From Sporosarcina sp. ANT_H38 (GTDB taxonomy: Bacteria > Bacillota > Bacilli > Bacillales_A > Planococcaceae): 64,000 nt of DNA. The notes below the pieces were generated by a model, which did no database searches, was not told the origin of the DNA, and saw only the letters and a list, made by a program, of their open reading frames with translations. The position numbers and the translations under genes are program-made. Shown here piece by piece: positions 57,096 through 64,000 of this stretch (positions are counted from its first letter, which is position 1; every line of letters begins with the position of its first letter). The stretch lies in contig NZ_VOBC01000005.1 in assembly GCF_008369195.1 (NCBI RefSeq), positions 1-64,000 of the forward strand. Reading direction: 5' to 3'.

Positions 57096-58754
57096 CTAAG
57101 TGGGTTCAATATTAGGTTGCACCCATAGCTTAGAAAAATCAACATAACCAAAATGCTTAATATTGATATTCATCAGATCTGCTGAGAATGGGATTTGACG
57201 TTTAGCGTAATACAACGGGATCATTATGGAGTTTTCAAGTAGTGCTTTTTCCACCTTCAAATTTAATGATGACCAATCATCAAAGGGGGTAAGTGCATAG
57301 TCAGTTAGATAACGACTTAATGTTTTATCAATTTTCATGATAGTAGCTAAGGGCGAGTATCCATTTTTAAGGAAATGAAAAAATGAAAAGTTTTGATTCA
57401 AATCAAATATTTCTCCGTGAATAAAAAGGTCGACATGCAGGTTATCTGTGTCATCGTAAATAGTATCCATAAAAGAAACCCATTTTACTTCGATAGGTAT
57501 ACCCTCTTTTTCTAATACATCTTTTATCCACATGGTTGTTTTCTCAGTGTAATTAACTATTTTTAAAATAAGTGGAACTGAAAAATCTGGACGTTTCACT
57601 TCCTGTGTAACATAAGTTTGACTTTGTCCGATCAGGCAACCTTGATGATTTGGCAAAATGCGGGCATCACTTTTACTAATTTCATGACGATGTTTTGCGA
57701 TTACATAATGTACATAATCGCGAATTTCCTTTCGCCGAATCGGCGTATTTCGAAACGAATTCATAATGACGACGCCAAAGCCAGAATCACTTTCTACCTG
57801 AAATGTGGGCCGATCTTTTGTCTGTGTTGATGAACTATAAACTACTTCGAAATTATGTGGTACTTGCACAAATTCTACTAAATCTAATAGAGGTCTTTCA
57901 CCAAAGTAGTCCTTAAAAGCGACTAAAGTTGTTTTCAAATCATTGTTATCTTGGACATAAAAACAGCCTGTACCAAATATATCACCATTATTTTCTTTAT
58001 AAATACTAGCATTCATCGTTCCGAGCATGTGTAAACAATAGCTACATCTACTTGGAAAACAAATGTCAATCACTAACGGAGCTGGCACACTAATGCTTTT
58101 TACAGGCGCCCACAAATCTTGAAATTGCGGGTAACTACGTAGCTTGTTTAAGCAAATGACCACATCTTCTGCAGTTAATATAGAGCCATCATGGAACCTA
58201 ATATCTTTTTTTAGATAGAACCTAATTTTAGTTGGAGTTATATCCCAACTATGTGCAAGTTCGGGTAAGACAATGCCTTTTTCATCAACTGCAACCAGTC
58301 GATTGAAGATATTCGCAACCAAGTTTGCACTATTTACATCGGCAGCTTTTAAAGGATGTATCGTCAAAAATGGGTATTTTCTTCGAACAACAAGCTTGTC
58401 ATTTGTGGTTTGTAGGTACCCAAACTTTGAATGAAACGTATTCATTAATCGCTGTTTACAATCCGTTGACCAGTCTAATAATAAATACTTACTACTCAGT
58501 TCAACAGGCTCCTCATCAATCAACTTCGTGACATGCTCTTCAAAAACAGCCTCTACATTTTTTAACCACAGAAGCGTTGATACGTTGCCCCTGCCAAGTC
58601 CAGAATTAAATGTCAGCCATCCTTCAGTTGACCATTTTTGGATGTATCGCGCAGTCTGCTTAGTACTTAAACTAAGTACATCTGCTAGCTTTTTTTGTTT
58701 GATATTTCCTGATGGAACTGAGCTCCATAATGTTAATAAGTGTTTATCCACCAT
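57096..58754 (-). CDS. SgrR-like regulator with a solute-binding domain
   Basis: The ~552-residue cytoplasmic protein has an N-terminal winged-helix domain (about 5-70: KQKKLADVLSLSTKQTARYI) fused to a peptide/nickel ABC-type solute-binding domain (RFYLKKDIRFHDGSILTAED is its hallmark). This is the SgrR layout, in which the binding domain senses a small molecule. I prefer a start at 58754 or the GTG at 58751, since AAGGAG lies just upstream, over the in-frame ATG at 58787. It is divergent from an MFS exporter gene and probably regulates it. Confidence 0.85.
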   Translation of the reverse strand: MVDKHLLTLWSSVPSGNIKQKKLADVLSLSTKQTARYIQKWSTEGWLTFNSGLGRGNVSTLLWLKNVEAVFEEHVTKLIDEEPVELSSKYLLLDWSTDCKQRLMNTFHSKFGYLQTTNDKLVVRRKYPFLTIHPLKAADVNSANLVANIFNRLVAVDEKGIVLPELAHSWDITPTKIRFYLKKDIRFHDGSILTAEDVVICLNKLRSYPQFQDLWAPVKSISVPAPLVIDICFPSRCSYCLHMLGTMNASIYKENNGDIFGTGCFYVQDNNDLKTTLVAFKDYFGERPLLDLVEFVQVPHNFEVVYSSSTQTKDRPTFQVESDSGFGVVIMNSFRNTPIRRKEIRDYVHYVIAKHRHEISKSDARILPNHQGCLIGQSQTYVTQEVKRPDFSVPLILKIVNYTEKTTMWIKDVLEKEGIPIEVKWVSFMDTIYDDTDNLHVDLFIHGEIFDLNQNFSFFHFLKNGYSPLATIMKIDKTLSRYLTDYALTPFDDWSSLNLKVEKALLENSIMIPLYYAKRQIPFSADLMNINIKHFGYVDFSKLWVQPNIEPT

Positions 58755-58850
58755 GTTCTCCTTTTGAAAAGTGGACATATATTTCAAATTTGTCCATTTT
58801 TACTTATTATTGTCTAGTTTAATATATAAAAGACAGAGGAGGTTTACAAC

Positions 58851-60074
58851 ATGATTTGGAAATACTATCCACGTAATATTAAAGTTCGTTTACTGACATC
58901 TTTTTTTAATCGTGCTGTATCATCAGCGATCATGCCATTTATGGCCTTATTTTTCGCACAGGAAATAAATAAAGTATGGGCGGGTATATTTTTATTATTT
59001 ACTGTTGTCGTCAGTTTTTTTGTGAATTTAATCGGTGGTTATATTTCAGATCGATTTCCACGTAAAAGAGTATTAGTACTAACTTCATTTGCAAGTGCAT
59101 GTATGTTTTTGATTATGACAGTCAGCTTATACCCTAAAGAGAATGTGATTTGGCTATTTGCAATTGCTTACATTGCTTACATAGTTACAAGCAGTCTTGG
59201 ACGACCTGCAATGCATGCGATTATTATGGATTCGACCACACCGGATAATCGAAAAGCCGTTTATGCACTCGATTATTGGCTTGTGAATTTGTCTATGGCA
59301 ATTGGCGCTGCCCTTGGTGGCTTGTTATATTTGAATCACCAAATCGAGCTATTCGCATTACTTACAATTACTTCGATAATCTTACCGATTGCTTATAAAA
59401 TTTGGCTCATTGATGAGCAGACTAGTCAATTTAGAAAACAACACCATAATGTTTTTTTGGATTTAATTCAAAACTATAAAATCGCTTTCCGGGATATTCC
59501 GTTTGTCAAAGTTGTACTTGGCTCGATGTTTATTTTTTCGGCAGAATTTTCTTTAAATAGTTATATTGGTGTTCGTCTAGCGGAAACATTTGAATCCATA
59601 CATATTGGCGGATTTGAAGTCGCTGGCGTACGTATGTTAAGCATCCTTAATATTGAAAACATGCTACTTGTTGTATGCTTTACGTTTATGATCAATAAGT
59701 TCACCGATCGTTTCAGCAAGCAAAAAGTAATACTGATTGGACTTATTATATATGGTATTGGTTATGTCACTGTCATGTCAGCAAACACATGGTATATTTT
59801 GATGTTGTTTAATTTGATCGCTACGCTTGGTGAACTAATCTATTCACCTGTTCGTAATGCAGAACAAGCGAATATGATTCCAGTAGACAAACGGGGTTCT
59901 TATTCGGCTTTTTCAAACATTTCATTTAGCGGGGCAGATTTAATCGCTCGTTCGACTATTATCATAGGTGCTTATTTAATACCTACAATGATGTCCGTTT
60001 ATATTGGAATTATTTTGATGATAGGTATCTTCCTCGTGTATACTGGGTTATTTATAAGAAGGCCCGTTAAATAG
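58851..60074 (+). CDS. MFS transporter divergent from the SgrR-like regulator
   Basis: The 407-residue protein has 12 transmembrane segments and the MFS loop GGYISDRFPRKRVLVL after TM2. The N-terminus (KVRLLTSFFNRAVSSAIMPFMALFF) and overall form resemble drug-efflux DHA1-type carriers of the MdtG/YttB kind. AGGAGG lies 9 nt upstream of the ATG. The intergenic gap to the SgrR-like gene is about 96 bp, consistent with a shared regulatory region. Confidence 0.87.
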   Translation: MIWKYYPRNIKVRLLTSFFNRAVSSAIMPFMALFFAQEINKVWAGIFLLFTVVVSFFVNLIGGYISDRFPRKRVLVLTSFASACMFLIMTVSLYPKENVIWLFAIAYIAYIVTSSLGRPAMHAIIMDSTTPDNRKAVYALDYWLVNLSMAIGAALGGLLYLNHQIELFALLTITSIILPIAYKIWLIDEQTSQFRKQHHNVFLDLIQNYKIAFRDIPFVKVVLGSMFIFSAEFSLNSYIGVRLAETFESIHIGGFEVAGVRMLSILNIENMLLVVCFTFMINKFTDRFSKQKVILIGLIIYGIGYVTVMSANTWYILMLFNLIATLGELIYSPVRNAEQANMIPVDKRGSYSAFSNISFSGADLIARSTIIIGAYLIPTMMSVYIGIILMIGIFLVYTGLFIRRPVK

Positions 60075-60117
60075 TGTAGAGTACTAGTGAACTTGCGCAA
60101 AAACTATCTAATGACAA

Positions 60118-60246
60118 GGTGATGATTTCAAAGAAGTATTTGCTGCTAAAGGACAAGGCGTGATTTATGTAGGTTACATGGGTCATGCAAATATCGATAC
60201 GATTTTGAAAGACGTGGAAGATAAACTAGACTTCATTGAGAATTAA
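60118..60246 (+). pseudogene. C-terminal gene remnant (about 42 codons)
   Basis: The frame GDDFKEVFAAKGQGVIYVGY then MGHANIDTILKDVEDKLDFIEN runs to a stop at 60244-60246, with a stop directly upstream and no start codon. The GYMGHANID pattern recalls the C-terminus of class V PLP aminotransferases, which is only a suggestion. It looks like the end of a deleted gene. Confidence 0.5.
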
Positions 60247-60304
60247 GTGAGAGATATTTTGAATGTAAACCGAAAACCTCTAATAAATATCTTTATCCTC
60301 TAGA

Positions 60305-60330
60305 CTCATCGTTGTTTCGGTGGGTTTTTT
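60305..60330 (+). terminator. Terminator before the heme-uptake operon
   Basis: CTCATCG pairs with CGGTGGG (with wobbles) around TTGTTT and is followed by T6. Confidence 0.7.
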
Positions 60331-60392
60331 ATTGGAAAAATAAAGGGATTATCGGTATACCTTGGTCATTAATCAGAAGAATAAAAAACTAA

Positions 60393-60422
60393 TTGACAAG
60401 GTTAACTGATAACGGTTATCAT
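60393..60422 (+). promoter_or_regulatory. Promoter of the heme-uptake operon
   Basis: TTGACA (60393-60398) and TATCAT (60417-60422) are separated by 18 bp. The -10 lies inside the first Fur box. Confidence 0.65.
60407..60421 (+). promoter_or_regulatory. Fur box 1
   Basis: TGATAACGGTTATCA agrees with the TGATAATNATTATCA consensus at nearly every position and overlaps the -10 element. Fur with iron should block RNA polymerase here. Confidence 0.85.
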
Positions 60423-60436
60423 TATGCTTGTGAGAT

Positions 60437-60451
60437 TGAAAATCATTATCA
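60437..60451 (+). promoter_or_regulatory. Fur box 2
   Basis: TGAAAATCATTATCA differs from the 7-1-7 Fur consensus at one position. It lies 30 bp (about three helical turns) downstream of box 1. Confidence 0.85.
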
Positions 60452-60510
60452 ATTAAACTTGAGAATATTGATGGTGACACTATAAGCATACATATACGGA
60501 GGGGTACATT

Positions 60511-61509
60511 TTGAAGAAATTCCACTTAATTTTACTAACCGCAGCTCTAGCTTTACTAACTGCATGCACGTCCGATTCAAAAGATACTACTAAAAAAGAG
60601 GACGTATCGAATTCCGAAAGTAACGCAACGGAGAAGGATGAAAAAGCTGACGACGTTTATAGCTTGGAGAACGACGGTGTAGATGAAAAAGCGTTAACTG
60701 AAGCGATTAGTCAATTTCCTACGGAGGTGCCGGAGCGCGTAATAACTACGTCGGTACCATTAACAGAGATGCTACATTTGCTCGGAGTTACTCCAGTTGG
60801 TGTACCAACCTCTACAAATCCTATACCAACAGACTTTGAAAAGATTCAGCGAGTAGGCTCACCTATGCAGCCAGATCTTGAAGTCTTAACTGATTTAAAA
60901 CCAGATTTGATTCTTGGTGCGGAATCACTTCGAAGCACGTTGGATAAGAGTTTAGAAGGCATAGATTTAAAAACAGGTTACTTACCAACAGATTCATTAG
61001 ATGATCTAAAACTTAGCTTTAAAGCGTTAGGAACTTATTTCAATAAAACGGATGAAATGAACACAGTACTGAGCGGTCTATTGGATAAGGAAAATGAATT
61101 GGCAGCACAAGGTAAAGGGAAGGAAATGCCAAGTGTCATGTTGATGATAGGAGCTTCGGATTCGTTCATGGTGATGAGTGAGGGTTCTTATCTAGGAAGT
61201 TTAGTGAACAAATTAGGTGCGGATAATATTGCGACTTCCGTACTGAAAGTGACTGATACGTATTCCCCTATTAATATGGAGGACGTCGTGGCAGCAGACC
61301 CGGACATCATTCTTGTGTTGGCGTCAGGTGATCATGGTGCATCGGAAGAAATGTTCAAGAAAGAAGTGGAAAGCAATACAACTTGGACCAAACTTTCTGC
61401 TTATAAAAACGATAAAATTCAAATTCTAGATTACAATATCTTTGGCGTAACTTCAATCAGTAATGCAGAGCAAGCATTGACGCAAATCGCAACTTATTTT
61501 TATGAATAA
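60511..61509 (+). CDS. isdE: Heme ABC transporter substrate-binding lipoprotein, IsdE-like
   Basis: The 332-residue lipoprotein has the lipobox LLTACTS (Cys near 19), an acidic linker to about residue 65, and a class III periplasmic-binding fold (VITTSVPLTEMLHLLGVTPV, RVGSPMQPDLEVLTDLKPDLI). The GSPMQPDLE segment matches IsdE-type heme-binding proteins rather than generic ferrichrome binders. The start is TTG, with GGAGGGG 6 nt upstream. It is the first gene of a Fur-controlled operon. Confidence 0.88.
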   Translation: MKKFHLILLTAALALLTACTSDSKDTTKKEDVSNSESNATEKDEKADDVYSLENDGVDEKALTEAISQFPTEVPERVITTSVPLTEMLHLLGVTPVGVPTSTNPIPTDFEKIQRVGSPMQPDLEVLTDLKPDLILGAESLRSTLDKSLEGIDLKTGYLPTDSLDDLKLSFKALGTYFNKTDEMNTVLSGLLDKENELAAQGKGKEMPSVMLMIGASDSFMVMSEGSYLGSLVNKLGADNIATSVLKVTDTYSPINMEDVVAADPDIILVLASGDHGASEEMFKKEVESNTTWTKLSAYKNDKIQILDYNIFGVTSISNAEQALTQIATYFYE

Positions 61510-61527
61510 AAGAGGGGCTAGCTAGTG

Positions 61528-62514
61528 ATGAATAAACCTCGAAGTGGGGCAATTGTACTCTTTACTTTTTCACTAACAATTCTTGCAGCTGTGATTGCCA
61601 TTGGTTTAGGCAGTGTAACAATCCCGGTTCCAGAAATAATAAAAACGCTATTTAGCGCAACGTCTACAGCGGTTCACGATACCATCATATGGGATATTCG
61701 TTTGCCGCGTGTGTTATTGGCGATGATTATTGGTGCGAACATTGCAATTTCGGGTGCGTTATTGCAAGCCGTTATGGGTAACCCACTTGCAGATCCGGGC
61801 TTAACGGGTGTGACAAGTGGAGCAGCGTTTTTTGTACTCATAATTATGCTCGCGGCACCAGAGTATACGCAATTCATTCCAATAGCTGCTTTTGTAGGTG
61901 GTCTTCTTGCGGCAACCATTGTCTATGCCTTAGCGTGGAGACGCAATGGAATATCACCGATTACTATTATTTTGTCAGGTGTCGCAGTAAATGCGTTGTG
62001 TGGCGGTGGAATTGGTTATTTGTCAATCATCTATAGTGATCGACTTCCTTCTGCTGTCCAATGGTTGAACGGCAGTCTGGCTGCTAAAGGCAATAACGCC
62101 TTGTTTATGGTATTCCCATATGCAATTGTTGGTTGGATTTTGTCAATCTTCGCAATACGTAAGGCAAACATCATTCGAATGGGTGATCAGGTCGCATCGA
62201 ATCTTGGTGAGAATGTGAACCGAATTCGAATATTATTGTCCATATTAGCTGTATTTTTAGCGGCTATATCCGTAGCAGCTATAGGAATGATTGGATTTGT
62301 TGGTCTAGTAGTACCACATATGGCTCGATTGCTAGTAGGTTCAAATTATAAGTATTTATTGCCAATGAGTATGGCACTTGGAGCGCTTGTATTAATGCTT
62401 GCGGATACTGGTGGACGAACATTGTTTTCCCCACTGGAAATACCGGCAGGCATACTGATGGCAGTCATAGGTGGACCTTATTTTCTATATTTGATGAGAA
62501 AGGGGAAATTCTAA
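61528..62514 (+). CDS. isdF: FecCD-family permease of the heme/iron transporter, IsdF-like
   Basis: The 328-residue permease has nine to ten transmembrane helices and FecCD/BtuC motifs: IRLPRVLLAMIIGANIAISGALLQ and NPLADPGLTGVTSGAAF near the N-terminus, and GMIGFVGLVVPHMARLLVG near the C-terminus. ATG 61528 follows AGAGGGG; a GTG directly before it is possible. It lies 18 bp after isdE and 1 bp before the ATPase gene. Confidence 0.9.
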   Translation: MNKPRSGAIVLFTFSLTILAAVIAIGLGSVTIPVPEIIKTLFSATSTAVHDTIIWDIRLPRVLLAMIIGANIAISGALLQAVMGNPLADPGLTGVTSGAAFFVLIIMLAAPEYTQFIPIAAFVGGLLAATIVYALAWRRNGISPITIILSGVAVNALCGGGIGYLSIIYSDRLPSAVQWLNGSLAAKGNNALFMVFPYAIVGWILSIFAIRKANIIRMGDQVASNLGENVNRIRILLSILAVFLAAISVAAIGMIGFVGLVVPHMARLLVGSNYKYLLPMSMALGALVLMLADTGGRTLFSPLEIPAGILMAVIGGPYFLYLMRKGKF

Positions 62515-62515
62515 T

Positions 62516-63295
62516 ATGTTTACTGTTGATTCCATTTCAATTCGGTATGAACAGAAGAATGCAATTAGCAACTTTTCTTTCGCTGTCAAACAGGGTGAGG
62601 TTATGTCTATCATTGGGCCGAATGGTTCAGGGAAATCGACATTGCTGAAAGCAGTTGCGCGGCACATTCCTTATCACGAAGGTTCGGTGCAATTTGAAGG
62701 CATAAATTTGAAGTCAATGAACGCCAAACAAGTAGCACGTAATATGTGCATGCTTAGTCAGAAAAACCAAGCGCCGAGTGATATGACTGTTATTGATCTG
62801 GTTTCCTATGGTAGGTATCCCCATAAAAAGTGGTTTGAGAAATTAAATAATGATGACATGGAAATCGTCCATTGGGCGCTTGAGAGAACACATATAACAG
62901 CCTATAAGGATCGAACGGTCGCTTCTTTGTCAGGCGGTGAATCTCAGCGTGCATGGATAGCTATGGCACTTGCACAACGTCCTAAAGTATTATTGTTAGA
63001 TGAACCAACAACTTATTTAGATATCTCACATCAGCATGAGGTACTGGAGCTTGTTCGCGAACTTAATCGTGATATGGGCATGACGGTTGTAATGGTGTTA
63101 CATGATCTCAATCAAGCTTCTTCTTATAGCGATAACATCGTTGTTGTGAAAGCTGGTGAGAAAGTGATGAGCGGAACACCGAACCAGGTGATGACGCCAG
63201 ATATGATTCGGCAAGTTTATCGAATGGATTCGGAAATTGATTATCTTTCAACTGAGAAGAAACCGCGCATACATTTGTTAAGTACTGCTAGATAG
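62516..63295 (+). CDS. Iron-chelate/heme ABC transporter ATP-binding protein (FhuC-like)
   Basis: The 259-residue ATPase has Walker A GPNGSGKSTLLK, the Q-loop LSQKNQ, signature SLSGGESQRAW, Walker B VLLLDEPTTYLD and switch His MVLHDLNQAS. The YGRYPH segment is typical of iron-chelate transporters. It completes the three-part importer with the two genes upstream and follows isdF after 1 bp. Confidence 0.93.
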   Translation: MFTVDSISIRYEQKNAISNFSFAVKQGEVMSIIGPNGSGKSTLLKAVARHIPYHEGSVQFEGINLKSMNAKQVARNMCMLSQKNQAPSDMTVIDLVSYGRYPHKKWFEKLNNDDMEIVHWALERTHITAYKDRTVASLSGGESQRAWIAMALAQRPKVLLLDEPTTYLDISHQHEVLELVRELNRDMGMTVVMVLHDLNQASSYSDNIVVVKAGEKVMSGTPNQVMTPDMIRQVYRMDSEIDYLSTEKKPRIHLLSTAR

Positions 63296-63318
63296 TAAAT
63301 TAGTAAATGGAGGAATTA

Positions 63319-63831
63319 ATGTTGAAAAAGCCTGTGGATTTAGAAAAGAACAAGGAAAAGTATTTGCAGTTTGTGGCGAGCCGAAAAAATCTGATTTTGA
63401 ATTTACTAGATGACAATGGCAAACCATTCAGCAGTTATGCACCTTTCGTTAAGAAAGACGGTAAGTTGTACATATATATTAGCCAAATTGCGGAGCATTA
63501 TAACTTTATGGAGAAAAGTGAATACGTTGACGCGTTTCTTATTGCAGATGAATCGGCAACGGTTAATAAATTTGCAACGGAACGAGTGCGTTGGAGCTGT
63601 ATACCGAACAATATTGGCAATGAAGGACATGATGAAATCTTTGAACTATTTAATACCGAACATGGCGCTAAAATGATGGATGTCTTGCGCGGGTTGGATT
63701 TCTCACTTTTCGAATTGACTCCTCTTCAGGGACGTTACGTAGTTGGTTTTGGGATGGCATTCGATATAGATATCGATGCGAATGTATTTAATCATGTTGT
63801 TGTAGACAAGAAGAAGGACGCTGAAGCGTAA
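63319..63831 (+). CDS. HugZ-like heme utilisation protein (split-barrel flavin-fold family)
   Basis: The 170-residue protein belongs to the pyridoxamine 5'-phosphate oxidase-like split-barrel group, HugZ/HutZ branch. Visible features are SSYAPFVKKDGKLYIYISQI near the N-terminus, the ATERVRWSC segment in the middle and LQGRYVVGFGMAFDID near the C-terminus. HugZ-type proteins bind and degrade heme, which fits the operon. I chose ATG 63319 after TGGAGGA; ATG 63307 overlaps that ribosome site. The C-terminal extension seen in proteobacterial HugZ is short here. Confidence 0.82.
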   Translation: MLKKPVDLEKNKEKYLQFVASRKNLILNLLDDNGKPFSSYAPFVKKDGKLYIYISQIAEHYNFMEKSEYVDAFLIADESATVNKFATERVRWSCIPNNIGNEGHDEIFELFNTEHGAKMMDVLRGLDFSLFELTPLQGRYVVGFGMAFDIDIDANVFNHVVVDKKKDAEA

Positions 63832-63857
63832 AATTAAAGCGAAGGAGGTATGCTCAA

Positions 63858-64000
63858 ATGACATATTCTACTGTGTTACCAATCTGGAATGCAATTCGGG
63901 AACGGTTTCTTAAAACTGCAGAGGCATTGCCGGAACAAGACTTAAGTTTGCAACTAGGGAAATCAACAGTTGCGTCTTTGCTTCATCACACCGCGGAAGT
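63858..64000 (+). CDS. DinB-family protein, 5' part only
   Basis: An ORF starts at ATG 63858, with AAGGAGGT upstream, and runs off the right edge after 47 codons. The segment STVASLLHHTAEV contains the metal-binding His region of the DinB four-helix family of thiol-dependent hydrolases/transferases. It is probably co-transcribed with the heme-uptake genes, 27 bp after HugZ. Confidence 0.75.
   Translation, partial: MTYSTVLPIWNAIRERFLKTAEALPEQDLSLQLGKSTVASLLHHTAE

Overview
The window comes from a low-to-mid GC Gram-positive chromosome of the Bacillales. Gene content and order follow Bacillus subtilis closely: yebE-yebG-pur operon, yerA-yerB-yerC-pcrB-pcrA-ligA-camS-gatCAB and dgkB-rlmCD. A spo0M gene points to a spore former. 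Protein sequences and intergenic repeats look like Planococcaceae (Sporosarcina-like); that placement is my inference from memory, not a search.

Layout. 1-230: 5S rRNA (end of an rRNA operon) and two near-identical tandem terminators. 230-1270: non-coding DNA holding a hairpin-rich element with 19-bp terminal inverted repeats. 1277-13460: yebE, yebG and a purine operon (two PurR boxes, sigma-A promoter, guanine-type riboswitch, terminator, then purE-K-S-Q-L-F-M-N-H-D). 13580-16291: a degenerate ABC-ATPase/LytTR regulator with an ABC-2 exporter. 16428-17120: methyltransferase. 17353-30230: yerA-yerB-yerC, pcrB-pcrA-ligA-camS and gatCAB. 30414-37361: thioredoxin-like protein, dgkB, a NUDIX hydrolase, a cytochrome bd operon with a CydS-like subunit, a 21-bp tandem repeat array and rlmCD. 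37500-51206 is accessory and less conserved: orphan ORFs, an MFS transporter behind a PyrR-type RNA leader, a second copy of the dispersed element, dapA under a lysine riboswitch, spo0M with a SigW-type promoter, a PAS-STAS protein, a YgjP-like metallopeptidase, a lipoprotein nucleosidase, and a regulator divergent from an MFS/AbgB-like pair. 51872-55699: qoxABCD. 55747-60074: small membrane protein, phospholipase A2-like protein, YnfA, and an SgrR-like regulator with an MFS exporter. 60390-64000: Fur-boxed heme-uptake operon (IsdE-, IsdF- and ATPase-like, HugZ-like) and the start of a DinB-family gene.

The most notable observation is in the purine operon. Its control region looks intact and every reading frame is open, but purB and purC are absent between purK and purS, where a long palindromic element sits instead. 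PurQ has lost its catalytic Cys and His and its oxyanion-loop residues. PurL has lost the second His of its SHNHPS signature. Either the formylglycinamidine synthase step is supplied by other genes, or it runs on free ammonia, or this pathway is decaying or has been repurposed. Salvage-type genes lie in the same window (adenine deaminase-like yerA, a surface nucleosidase lipoprotein). A second strong lead is the MFS transporter preceded by two PyrR-type binding loops and an attenuator, which suggests a pyrimidine-related substrate.
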